Shown here piece after piece: positions 36,880 to 44,308 of a stretch of DNA of 64,000 nt. The position numbers and the translations under genes were made by a program. Every line of letters starts with the position of its first letter. Position 1 is the stretch's first letter. The DNA comes from HGM04593 sp045613945. GTDB taxonomy: Bacteria > Bacteroidota > Bacteroidia > Bacteroidales > Bacteroidaceae. The DNA lies in assembly GCA_045613945.1 (NCBI GenBank), contig JAZLBZ010000029.1, positions 1 to 64,000 on the forward strand. Reading direction: 5' to 3'. A model generated the notes under the pieces. It did not search any database, was not told the origin of the DNA, and worked only from the letters and a program-made list of their open reading frames with translations.

Positions 36880-37218
36880 ATGAAAAAGAACGACTGGAAA
36901 GACCGATTGAATATCGTATACTCCACAAACCCCGACTTTGCATATTCCACCGATGAAAAGGAGGAAAATGAGACCCTGCCAAAGCAGCAGCAAAAACTGA
37001 GGGTGAGCATTGAGAAGAACCATCGCGGCGGAAAGACAGTGACAATAGTGAAAAATTTCATTGGCACAGAGGATGACATGAAGGAACTGGGACGCCTGCT
37101 CAAGACAAAGTGCGGCGTTGGCGGCAGCACTAAGGATGGAGAGATTCTAGTACAGGGCGATTTCAAGGAGAAAATCATAGAACTGCTCAAAAAAGAGGGA
37201 TACACACAAACAAAATAG
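36880..37218 (+). CDS. SUI1/YciH-family translation factor
   Basis: A 112-residue homologue of eukaryotic eIF1. A charged N-terminal extension precedes the SUI1 domain (about 40-110), with VSIEKNHRGGKTVTIVKNF and the CGVGGSTKDGEILVQGDF loop that contacts the P site in eIF1. In bacteria these proteins can influence start-codon choice; essentiality is low. It ends 325 bp before pyrE. Confidence 0.9.
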   Translation: MKKNDWKDRLNIVYSTNPDFAYSTDEKEENETLPKQQQKLRVSIEKNHRGGKTVTIVKNFIGTEDDMKELGRLLKTKCGVGGSTKDGEILVQGDFKEKIIELLKKEGYTQTK

Positions 37219-37246
37219 TAATAAAAAATATCGCAAACGACATTTT

Positions 37247-37510
37247 TCGTATATTTGCTGTGAACAGCGAACATACACTGCACTCGCTTTGAAAAATATT
37301 GAAGCAAGTTTCATATTTCTCGCTCGTTTATTCGTAATTCGCCTACAGCAGATATACGATTGCACTCGCTGTGAAAAATAATCAAACAAGTTTGTTATTT
37401 CTCGCTCGTTTATTCGTAATTCGCCTACAGCAGATATATGATTGCACTCGCTGTGAAAAATAATCAAACAAGTTTGTTATTTCTCGCTCGTTTATTCGTA
37501 TATTCGCAAA
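37247..37510 (+). repeat. Tandem ~82-bp repeat carrying promoter-like boxes upstream of pyrE
   Basis: Three consecutive units start with TCGTA at 37247, 37332 and 37414 (85, 82 and 82 bp), and a fourth partial unit starts at 37496. Units 2 and 3 are almost identical; unit 1 is diverged. Each unit begins with a -7-like box: TATATTTGC (37250, perfect), TAATTCGCC (twice) and TATATTCGC (37499). Each contains a small hairpin CAAAC-AA-GTTTG flanked by AATAA/TTATT in units 2 and 3. This fills most of the gene-free stretch 37219-37543. Probably a promoter/leader region multiplied by tandem duplication. Not CRISPR, because there are no unique spacers. Confidence 0.8.
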
Positions 37511-37543
37511 AGAAACGTAATAACTCATTAAAAAGAATAGAAT

Positions 37544-38188
37544 ATGTCAAACAAATCAAAGCTTTCATTGGCAGCCGAACTTTTGAAGATCAAGGCTGTA
37601 AAGTTGCAGCCTGAGCAGCCATTCACTTGGGCATCGGGTTGGAAATCACCATTCTACTGCGACAACCGCAAGACATTGTCATTCCCCGCATTGCGCACAC
37701 GCGTGAAGTTGGGACTTGCAAACCTCATCCTCCAGGAGTTCCCCGAGGCTGACATTGTTGCAGGTGTTGCAACTGGCGCCATTGCACAGGGCGCACTTGT
37801 AGCCGAGGAACTTGCAAAGCCATTCGTATATGTACGTCCAAAGGCAAAGGATCACGGTATGGGCAACCAGATTGAGGGCGACGTGTTCCCCGGAGCAAAG
37901 GTTGTTGTTGTTGAGGACCTTGTATCAACAGGTTTGAGCAGTTTGCGTGCAGTTGACGCATTGCGTGCAGCAGGTGTTGAGGTTATCGGTATGGTAGCAT
38001 CATTCACATACGGTTTCAGCGTTGCAACAGAGGCTTTTGAGAATGCAGGCGTAAAACTCATCACACTCACAGACTACGAGGCTGTGCTCGAGGCAGCAAA
38101 GGAGACAGGTTACATCACCGAGGAGGTTATGCCAACACTGCAGGAGTGGCGTGCGAACCCATCGGAGTGGAGAAACGACTTGAAATAA
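37544..38188 (+). CDS. pyrE: Orotate phosphoribosyltransferase
   Basis: Converts orotate plus PRPP to OMP in pyrimidine synthesis. The 214 residues contain the substrate loop region FTWASGWKSPFYCDNRK, GVATGAIAQGALVAEEL and the PRPP-binding motif VVVEDLVSTGLSS (121-133). Full length. The SRPBCC gene follows 7 bp later, as in other Bacteroidales. Its expression is probably set by the repeated promoter block upstream. Confidence 0.96.
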   Translation: MSNKSKLSLAAELLKIKAVKLQPEQPFTWASGWKSPFYCDNRKTLSFPALRTRVKLGLANLILQEFPEADIVAGVATGAIAQGALVAEELAKPFVYVRPKAKDHGMGNQIEGDVFPGAKVVVVEDLVSTGLSSLRAVDALRAAGVEVIGMVASFTYGFSVATEAFENAGVKLITLTDYEAVLEAAKETGYITEEVMPTLQEWRANPSEWRNDLK

Positions 38189-38195
38189 TCACGCT

Positions 38196-38606
38196 ATGAG
38201 CCAATACAAAAGTAGCGTAAAACAGATTCCCTACCCCCAGGCAAGGGTATATGCAAAGCTTGAGGACCTTAACAACCTCGAGGGCCTGAAAGACAAGTTG
38301 CCGCAGGACAAGGTTAAGGACCTGACATACAGCCGCGACGAGGCCACTGTAAACGTTCCTCCAATGGGCAACCTGACTATCAGGGTTGTTGATCGCGAAG
38401 AGCCCAAATGCATAAAGCTCGAAGCTGTAGGCTCACCCATTCCTGTGAACATGTGGATACAGATTATCCCCGACGGTGAGGAGGCTGCCAAGATGCGCGT
38501 AGTAATAAAGGCCGAAGTCAACTTCATGCTGCGCTCAATGATTGACAAGCCCCTGAAGGAGGGAGTTGAAAAGATAGCCGAAGCACTGTCGCTCATCGAA
38601 TATTGA
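38196..38606 (+). CDS. SRPBCC (START-like) family protein
   Basis: A 136-residue helix-grip protein (YKSSVKQIPYPQARVYAKLEDLNNLEGL start, long C-terminal helix ending EALSLIEY). The family forms a hydrophobic ligand cavity, but no ligand is predictable here. Constant association with pyrE suggests a housekeeping role. It is followed by a strong terminator palindrome. Confidence 0.8.
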   Translation: MSQYKSSVKQIPYPQARVYAKLEDLNNLEGLKDKLPQDKVKDLTYSRDEATVNVPPMGNLTIRVVDREEPKCIKLEAVGSPIPVNMWIQIIPDGEEAAKMRVVIKAEVNFMLRSMIDKPLKEGVEKIAEALSLIEY

Positions 38607-38641
38607 TAGCTACAACCGTTTTTTTACAGATAAGACCAGGC

Positions 38642-38669
38642 ATTCCCGATGTGCGCGCACATCGGGAAT
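38642..38669. terminator. Perfect 28-bp palindrome between the SRPBCC gene and argH
   Basis: ATTCCCGATGTGCG pairs exactly with CGCACATCGGGAAT (38642-38669), followed by CCGTTTAA. It probably terminates the pyrE unit. It lies only 20 bp before the argH start, so it would sit in or before the argH leader. Confidence 0.65.
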
Positions 38670-38688
38670 CCGTTTAATACCATAAACT

Positions 38689-40029
38689 ATGGCAAAAAAA
38701 CTTTGGGAAAAGAACATTGACGTGAACCCCGAAATAGAGCGTTTTACAGTGGGACGCGACAGAGAACTCGACCTTATGCTGGCACGCTACGACGTGCTTG
38801 GGTCGTTAGCACACAGCACAATGCTACAGGACATTAATATGCTCACAAAGAGTGAGATGGAGAGCCTGCACAGCGAACTACGCAACATATACGCCACCAT
38901 TGAGAAGGGCGCGTTTGTTATCGAAGAAGGTGTCGAAGATGTCCATTCCCAAGTAGAGCTTATGCTCACACGCAAGTTGGGCGACATAGGCAAGAAAATC
39001 CACAGCGGCCGCTCGCGCAACGACCAGGTACTTGTGGACCTGAAACTCTTCACCCGCCATGAGTTGCAGGAGATTTGCGAGGCTGTCATTGCACTTTTCG
39101 ACGCACTACAACAACAGAGCGAGAAACACAAGGATGTGCTCATGCCGGGATACACACACCTGCAAGTGGCTATGCCATCGTCATTCGGTTTGTGGTTCGG
39201 TGCATATGCCGAGAGCCTTGCCGACGATATGCTATTTCTGCAGGCTGCATACCGCATGTGCAACCGCAACCCATTGGGCTCGGCTGCCGGCTACGGCTCA
39301 TCGTTCCCGCTCAACCGCACAATGACAACTGAACTTCTTGGCTTCGACTCAATGAACTACAACGTTGTCTATGCACAGATGGGACGCGGCAAGAGCGAGA
39401 GAAACGTTGCCTTTGCACTGGCAAGCGTTGCCGGCACACTCTCGAAGATGGCTTTCGATGCCTGTATGTTCAACTCGCAGAATTTCGGGTTCGTAAAATT
39501 GCCGGCAGAATGCACAACAGGCAGCAGCATCATGCCGCACAAGAAGAACCCCGACGTCTTTGAAATAATGCGCGCAAAGTGCAACCGCCTGCAGGCGCTG
39601 CCAATGGACATAACAATGATTATGAATAACCTGCCGAGCGGCTATTTCCGCGACCTTCAAATCATCAAGGAACTGTTCCTGCCCGCATTTGCCGAACTAA
39701 AGGAGTGCCTTGCAATGGCAACATACATCATTGAGCGCATTGAGGTAAACAAGGACATCCTTGCCGACAGCCGCTACGATGCCATGTTCAGCGTAGAGGA
39801 GGTGAACCGCCTTGCCACCGAAGGAATGCCGTTCCGCGACGCCTACAAAAAGGTGGGCCTTGACATTGAAGCCGGCACATTCACTCCCAACAAGGATGTG
39901 CGTCACACCCACGAGGGCAGCATAGGCAACCTGTGCAACGAGAAGATAAAGAAACTGATGTACGGCATATACGAAGCAATGGATTTCGACAAGGCACGCA
40001 ATGCCGAAAAGGCACTGTTGTATGCATAG
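38689..40029 (+). CDS. argH: Argininosuccinate lyase
   Basis: Last step of arginine synthesis, releasing fumarate. The 446 residues belong to the fumarase/aspartase superfamily: EGVEDVHSQVELML...IGKKIHSGRSRNDQV (residues about 83-112) and the flexible signature loop GSSIMPHKKNPDVFE (near 278-292) with the catalytic Ser. Complete and without insertions. Confidence 0.96.
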   Translation: MAKKLWEKNIDVNPEIERFTVGRDRELDLMLARYDVLGSLAHSTMLQDINMLTKSEMESLHSELRNIYATIEKGAFVIEEGVEDVHSQVELMLTRKLGDIGKKIHSGRSRNDQVLVDLKLFTRHELQEICEAVIALFDALQQQSEKHKDVLMPGYTHLQVAMPSSFGLWFGAYAESLADDMLFLQAAYRMCNRNPLGSAAGYGSSFPLNRTMTTELLGFDSMNYNVVYAQMGRGKSERNVAFALASVAGTLSKMAFDACMFNSQNFGFVKLPAECTTGSSIMPHKKNPDVFEIMRAKCNRLQALPMDITMIMNNLPSGYFRDLQIIKELFLPAFAELKECLAMATYIIERIEVNKDILADSRYDAMFSVEEVNRLATEGMPFRDAYKKVGLDIEAGTFTPNKDVRHTHEGSIGNLCNEKIKKLMYGIYEAMDFDKARNAEKALLYA

Positions 40030-40035
40030 AAAACG

Positions 40036-40080
40036 TTAAACAGCCCGGGGAAAGCAATAACAGCCATCCCTGGGCGTTTA
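40036..40080 (+). terminator. Hairpin after argH
   Basis: TAAACAGCCCGGGG and CCCTGGGCGTTTA form an imperfect stem around a 17-nt loop, directly after the argH stop and before the next start at 40099. It may terminate argH or lie in the leader of the lipoprotein gene. Confidence 0.45.
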
Positions 40081-40098
40081 CTATAAAAACACCTATCG

Positions 40099-40617
40099 AT
40101 GAAAAGAACCGCCCACTTGATGCTGCTGATACTCGCGCTCGCCCTTGCAGGGTGCGATGGCGACAACCCATACTCAATCTACCACGCCAATATCATCTTT
40201 GACGGTACCATATACCCATACAACCAGGCACGCAGCTTCGGGCAGTTCATCTGCATAAAGCAAGGAGCAAACATTGGCCAGTACAAGGTCACCGATGCAA
40301 TGGGCAAGACACAGACTGTCAATATCCCCGAGATATACCTCAAGCAAGGCAAGTTCTTCTACGGACTGGGCGGACTCATCATTGGCACGCCATCTATGGG
40401 CGACGGCAACCTTTGGGCATACGACTGGGCCTGTCCCAACTGCGACCTCGCCCGCTACCGCGTAGAAATAGACTACACAATGGGGCACGCCACCTGCCCG
40501 CGCTGCGCCACAAAGTTCGACCTCAACAGCAGCGGCATAGCCATTGAAGGGGAATCCCGCCCCCTTTGGCGCTATCGTGTATTCGACAACGGCGCCGAGG
40601 TCATCATACAAAATTAA
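40099..40617 (+). CDS. Rieske-like lipoprotein with four Cys in place of the Cys2His2 set
   Basis: A 172-residue lipoprotein (lipobox LALAGC, Cys19). Residues 105-165 resemble a Rieske domain: WACPNCDL corresponds to cluster box I and ATCPRCATKFDLNSSGIAI to box II, ending PLWRYRVFDNG as Rieske proteins do. The usual CxH and CxxH ligands are replaced by two CxxC pairs (C112/C115, C133/C136). The site could hold zinc, a rubredoxin-type iron or an all-Cys 2Fe-2S cluster. Probably faces the periplasm or cell surface. Function unknown. Confidence 0.7.
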   Translation: MKRTAHLMLLILALALAGCDGDNPYSIYHANIIFDGTIYPYNQARSFGQFICIKQGANIGQYKVTDAMGKTQTVNIPEIYLKQGKFFYGLGGLIIGTPSMGDGNLWAYDWACPNCDLARYRVEIDYTMGHATCPRCATKFDLNSSGIAIEGESRPLWRYRVFDNGAEVIIQN

Positions 40618-40646
40618 AGGCAAAACAGCGAAATATCAAGGCAAAC

Positions 40647-40680
40647 TTTGTAAATCTCACCCGTTTATTATATCTTTGCA
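40647..40680 (+). promoter_or_regulatory. Promoter and leader hairpin of tRNA-Leu
   Basis: TTTG (40647-40650), exactly 20 nt, then TATCTTTGC (40671-40679): a full match to the Bacteroidota consensus. A short hairpin GCTGCGG-CACA-CCGCAGC (40684-40701) lies in the 5' leader, between the promoter and the tRNA. Confidence 0.85.
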
Positions 40681-40714
40681 CCCGCTGCGGCACACCGCAG
40701 CAACAAATAAGGTC

Positions 40715-40800
40715 GCTCGAATGGTGGAATCGGTAGACACGAAGGACTTAAAATCCTTTGGCATTTAAACGCCGTGCGGGTTCAAGTCCCGCTTCGAGTA
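40715..40800 (+). tRNA. tRNA-Leu (anticodon UAA)
   Basis: An 86-nt class II tRNA. The acceptor stem is GCTCGAA/TTCGAGT and the discriminator is A at 40800. Anticodon stem AAGGA/TCCTT encloses the loop CTTAAAA with anticodon TAA. A variable arm (GGCATTTAAACGCC) and T arm (GCGGGTTCAAGTCCCGC) follow. CCA is not encoded. It decodes UUA and, by wobble, UUG. Confidence 0.96.
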
Positions 40801-40952
40801 CTGGGTCAATCTCTTGTAAATCAACGATTTATGAGAGATTTTTCTTTTTATACAAACGTCTTTAGTCAATCTTGAAAAAAATAGTTTTTTAGTGGTTTTA
40901 TATGGTTTTTTACGCAGTTTGTGTAAACCAACGTGTAAACCAGAAATCAAGA
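40801..40952. other. AT-rich gene-free stretch after tRNA-Leu (possible integration scar)
   Basis: Non-coding and much more AT-rich than the core genes. It contains a 10-bp direct repeat GTGTAAACCA at 40921-40930 and 40933-40942, of the kind that can serve as arm sites for tRNA-targeting integrases. No integrase gene or second copy of the tRNA 3' end is seen in the window, so this is only suggestive. Confidence 0.3.
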
Positions 40953-41987
40953 TTAAAAGTAATTCTTTACTGCAAATTCGTACTGTTCAATAAATATTTG
41001 CTTGAATGCAGCTATATTGTTCTGCTCATAGAACATCAACATCGCCTTCTTGTAGTCAATAGAATCTACTGTGCGGAAAGATATAGGGCAATATCCCCAC
41101 GCCATAAGAATAGCATTACTACTGATTCTTGCTGTTCGCTTGTTGCCATCGGCAAATGGTTGTATGTACGATAACAGCACCAATGCAAGCAAAGCCTTCT
41201 CAAAAACATCTTCCTTAGCATTGATTAATCGACAAGTATCCTCCAACGCTTCACGTATCTGGAATTCATTGTCAAGAGGACGATAATTTGTACCTGTTAT
41301 ACCCACACGCCTTTTACGGAGACCACTACCAACGCCCAACTCTTTTGTCAAGATGCTATGAATATCCTCAATCCGTCTCACAGACACTTCTTTAAGATAA
41401 TCGGGACAATCAAGGATGAAATCCAAAGCATCTTTATGATTCAACAGCATCACGGCCTCGTCTTTGGTTTTTCCTTGAGCTGTTTCTTTCTCTTTTAGCA
41501 ATCGTTCTGTTTCAAGAAGAGAGTATGTGTTGCCCTCAATCTGCGATGATTTCCAAGACAAATCTACTCCCAAGCGCTCCATCTCCTTGCGATACTCTAC
41601 ATCGGACAAGGTACTCATATTTGCCAAAAAGTCTTTGTGAGCAGCGTCAAGCCTTGCTTTTTCCTCTGCTGTAAATAGAGTAACATTCGGCAATATCTCA
41701 CATATCAGTTGGAAATTAAATGACTCTTGCACCAAGCGTTCATCTACATCGTTCACGAAATATGTATCAATGTCCAATGGCATCATTAAGTGCGCCTGAG
41801 CAGACAAGGAATATCGAGTTGCTTTTCCCTTACCTTCTACGACGATATCGCCTTTTTGCACACACTCTGCAATTATTCGCTTCAATGTCCTTTCGTTTGG
41901 AGCATTTGTCAAAGCCTCTGCAATTTCAACTCTGTTCGATGAAGGATTGTAATGCAGGAATTGCAATATTTCCACCTGTATTGTCAT
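40953..41987 (-). CDS. Winged-helix Fic-domain protein with atypical Fic motif
   Basis: About 344 residues. The N-terminal 65 residues form a winged-helix DNA-binding domain (NRVEIAEALTNAPNERTLKRI). A class II inhibitory motif SSQIEGN (E151) follows, then a Fic core. The Fic motif reads QPFADGNKRTAR: the position of the catalytic His is Gln276, and Gly after Asn is Lys as in Doc. AMP transfer is therefore doubtful unless the chemistry differs. The frame has a TTG at 41996, but the ATG at 41987 is preferred. The gene is AT-rich and lies beside a tRNA, suggesting acquisition. Its promoter carries four GGGACAA motifs, so autoregulation is likely. Confidence 0.82.
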   Translation of the reverse strand: MTIQVEILQFLHYNPSSNRVEIAEALTNAPNERTLKRIIAECVQKGDIVVEGKGKATRYSLSAQAHLMMPLDIDTYFVNDVDERLVQESFNFQLICEILPNVTLFTAEEKARLDAAHKDFLANMSTLSDVEYRKEMERLGVDLSWKSSQIEGNTYSLLETERLLKEKETAQGKTKDEAVMLLNHKDALDFILDCPDYLKEVSVRRIEDIHSILTKELGVGSGLRKRRVGITGTNYRPLDNEFQIREALEDTCRLINAKEDVFEKALLALVLLSYIQPFADGNKRTARISSNAILMAWGYCPISFRTVDSIDYKKAMLMFYEQNNIAAFKQIFIEQYEFAVKNYF

Positions 41988-42005
41988 ACTATTCAATATT
42001 TATTT

Positions 42006-42085
42006 GGGACAAAAATAATGTTATTTCTTTAAATTACGGGACAACCGAATCAAATTTTGTCCCGATTTGAATCAAATTTGTCCCG
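42006..42085. promoter_or_regulatory. Four phased GGGACAA motifs over the fic promoter
   Basis: GGGACAAA at 42006, CGGGACAA at 42037, and reverse copies TTGTCCCG at 42057 and 42078. Their start spacings are 31, 20 and 21 bp, close to whole helical turns. The two middle copies form a dyad. A minus-strand -7 box TATTTTTG (42010-42017) overlaps the first motif. This fits an operator for the winged helix of the Fic protein encoded just downstream. The rest of 41988-42385 holds the leader of the next gene. Confidence 0.6.
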
Positions 42086-42306
42086 AATTGGAGATTTACA
42101 ATATCTTATTTATTGTATCCCAAACTTAAAGCAAACCGGATTATCCACACCTTTTTGCGACTGAGCCGTTATATTACACGACACCAGTTACACACTTTTT
42201 AACGTTTTGGGAGCGTTCACTCACTTTTATTACCTATTTTCAAGGGAAAAGCAGCGCCATTGCGACATTTTTTCAATAAATTGTACAAAGCGATTAAAAA
42301 ATGAAC

Positions 42307-42339
42307 TATATTCGCGGTGTATTATTCCCCGAAGGGGAA
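42307..42339 (+). promoter_or_regulatory. Candidate -7 box and leader hairpin of the Ig-like secreted protein
   Basis: TATATTCGC (42307-42315) resembles the -7 consensus with one mismatch; the -33 element is unclear. Shortly after lies a tight hairpin TTCCCC-GAA-GGGGAA (42325-42339) that would be near the 5' end of the mRNA. The ATG is at 42386. Confidence 0.4.
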
Positions 42340-42385
42340 CATTGGTTTTAAAAAGAGGATTATTTATTAACTAAATTCTAATTTT

Positions 42386-44020
42386 ATGAAGAAACTTTTA
42401 CTTTTATTCATGTCGATGTTCTTTATGCTTGGAACATCTGTAGCACAGGACAAAGAAAAAGAAAAAGAAGAAGAGAATGCAGCATTTGCGTTACAGTACT
42501 CTACTCCTGCTGATGGTGAGAATGTTTTCACCGTGTACAATATACGCCTGCAGTTCAACAAAGATGTTGTAGCAACGCTGCCCGAAGGTGGTATTGATGT
42601 AAAGAACAACACTACCGGCGAAGTTGTAAAGATTACACGCCTTGACAACAATGAATGGTTGGAGAAATCAACTGTTGTATTCTTGTTTGAGCAAAAGAGT
42701 GTTTACGACGAGAAAGAAGGTAAAGAGGAGTTGAAGGACCAGGTTATTGAGACTCCGGGCCAGTGGAGTTACACAATCCCCGCAGGTTACATCAAGAGCG
42801 TTGACGGCGAAGAGTTTGCAGAGCAGACATTCACTTTCACAATTGCTTCTTCAATGGATATTGAGAGCATTTCGCCAGCTGACGCAGTAACAACACTCGA
42901 CAAGATTGAAATCACATTCCCAAAACCAGTTGCTAGCGTTAATACAAGCAAATTGTCTCTCGTTGACAACAGCTGGATGCCAGCAGGAAGCTTCAAAGAG
43001 GATGTAACATACAGCGAGGACCGCAAGACCGTTACATTGGAGCTTGTAGAGCCAATCACAACACCAGGCACATACAACCTCGACATCTACCAGGGTGTTT
43101 TCCTTAGCGAGGATGGTGCGCTCAACAATTACAAATATACATATTTCCAGGTTATTGACCCTACTCCATCATTCTCTACAAACTTGAACGACGGCGATAG
43201 AGTTAAGGAGTTGCCTCAGACTCTTGAAATCGCATTCCAGAATGTAAATGAGGTTAAACTGGTAGAGGGTGCAGAGCCTGTTGTTGTATACCTCCCAGGT
43301 GGTGGCGATGTCGAGGGTACAGCAACCCTGAACACCAGCACTATTACAGTTACATTTGACCAGGCGTTTACAGAGGAAGGCAATTATACCTTCTACATCC
43401 CAGAAGGCTTGTTCACAATGGACGGTACTGCAAACGAAGTGCGCCAGATTAACGTTGAGTTGTACACATTCACAATTACTCCTTTGGAGGTTGTGAGCGT
43501 TACACCTGTTGAGGGTGCTGTTGACCAGATTGAGAAGATTGTTATTGAGTTCAACCAGCTCATCACACTCTCTTACGACGAGAACTGGCAGCAGATTTCA
43601 CGCGAGATCATGCTTAAAGGAGAGAAGGGCGAATACAAACTCACATACGCACCAAGCAGCTACAACGTAACCAACAAGGTTGAGTATCTTGTAAACGCAG
43701 AGTGGAACGGATTTGACGCATATATATGTAGTGCACCTATTACCGAGACCGGTACATACACCCTGAACCTGAAGGATGTTGTTGTTGACTACGCAGGCGA
43801 GAGTTACATTGACGACTATGGTTACAGCAACACAAAGTGGCACGCCAAGAACGGTTGCGTTGACAAGACCTACACATGGACTATCGGCGATACAGCAATC
43901 GAAGAGGTGAAAGGCGAGAACGGTGCTAAGGTTATCTACGACCTCACAGGCCGCCGCGTAGAGAACATAACCAATGCTGGTATCTACATTGTAAATGGCA
44001 AGAAAGTTTTGGTGAAGTAA
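42386..44020 (+). CDS. Secreted multi-module Ig-like protein with type IX C-terminal signal
   Basis: A 544-residue protein likely exported by the T9SS and fixed to the cell surface. Signal peptide to residue 21, acidic linker (KEKEKEEEN), then four related beta modules, each opening with a PADG/DGDR/VEGA turn and a strand like IEITFPKPV (about 38-153, 158-256, 266-364, 370-490). These resemble bacterial Ig-like (Big_5) domains. The C-terminus from about 513 (VIYDLTGRRV...GIYIVNGKKVLVK) is a type A sorting domain. No catalytic site; adhesin or scaffold role inferred. It supports a working PorU/PorV system. A decayed copy of the tail lies downstream. Confidence 0.8.
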   Translation: MKKLLLLFMSMFFMLGTSVAQDKEKEKEEENAAFALQYSTPADGENVFTVYNIRLQFNKDVVATLPEGGIDVKNNTTGEVVKITRLDNNEWLEKSTVVFLFEQKSVYDEKEGKEELKDQVIETPGQWSYTIPAGYIKSVDGEEFAEQTFTFTIASSMDIESISPADAVTTLDKIEITFPKPVASVNTSKLSLVDNSWMPAGSFKEDVTYSEDRKTVTLELVEPITTPGTYNLDIYQGVFLSEDGALNNYKYTYFQVIDPTPSFSTNLNDGDRVKELPQTLEIAFQNVNEVKLVEGAEPVVVYLPGGGDVEGTATLNTSTITVTFDQAFTEEGNYTFYIPEGLFTMDGTANEVRQINVELYTFTITPLEVVSVTPVEGAVDQIEKIVIEFNQLITLSYDENWQQISREIMLKGEKGEYKLTYAPSSYNVTNKVEYLVNAEWNGFDAYICSAPITETGTYTLNLKDVVVDYAGESYIDDYGYSNTKWHAKNGCVDKTYTWTIGDTAIEEVKGENGAKVIYDLTGRRVENITNAGIYIVNGKKVLVK

Positions 44021-44037
44021 TCACCAAAACTTCGATA

Positions 44038-44108
44038 ACACTTGCAGCAATAGGTCACGCGTAGCGCGGGCGCAGTTCGCGCCGTGTGGGTTGCGAGAAG
44101 CAAGTGTT
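44038..44108. other. GC-rich nested hairpin element
   Basis: The outer arms AACACTTGC (44038-44046) and GCAAGTGTT (44100-44108) are perfectly complementary. Inside are GCAA/TTGC and a compact GGCGC-AGTTC-GCGCC stem. The inner part is far more GC-rich than its surroundings. It could be a structured RNA, a REP-like element or a complex terminator of the preceding gene. Confidence 0.5.
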
Positions 44109-44150
44109 GTCAGTGGTACTTGTAAAGTAATATTTACCACAAATAACAAC

Positions 44151-44181
44151 AAATGGGCAGGGAGCATTCCTTGCCCATTTT
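44151..44181 (+). terminator. Terminator of the Ig-like protein gene
   Basis: A 13-bp stem AAATGGGCAGGGA / TCCTTGCCCATTT (one mismatch, loop GCAT) is followed by TTTTCATT. It lies 130 bp past the stop codon. Confidence 0.8.
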
Positions 44182-44185
44182 CATT

Positions 44186-44302
44186 GGTAATGATTCCGGG
44201 GTTGCAAAGAATGACATATACACCTGGACAATTGGCGACACTGCTATTGAGGAGGTGAAAGGTGTTTATATTATTAACGGCAAAAAGGTGCTGGTTAAGT
44301 AA
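44186..44302 (+). pseudogene. Remnant of a second type IX C-terminal signal
   Basis: A frame without start codon reads VAKNDIYTWTIGDTAIEEVKG, then VYIINGKKVLVK and a stop at 44300-44302. It matches the end of the Ig-like protein (AKNG..DKTYTWTIGDTAIEEVKG and GIYIVNGKKVLVK) but lacks the 22 residues between these blocks. Many synonymous differences mean the duplication is not recent. It is probably the tail of a lost tandem paralogue. Confidence 0.75.
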
Positions 44303-44308
44303 TAAGTG

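Noticed and set aside
37247..37510. Tandem repeat considered as a CRISPR array
   Set aside because: Units are contiguous ~82-bp duplications with no unique spacers, and no cas gene is in the window.
40765..40950. A 61-codon minus-strand frame running over tRNA-Leu
   Set aside because: It covers half of the tRNA gene and encodes no recognisable peptide.
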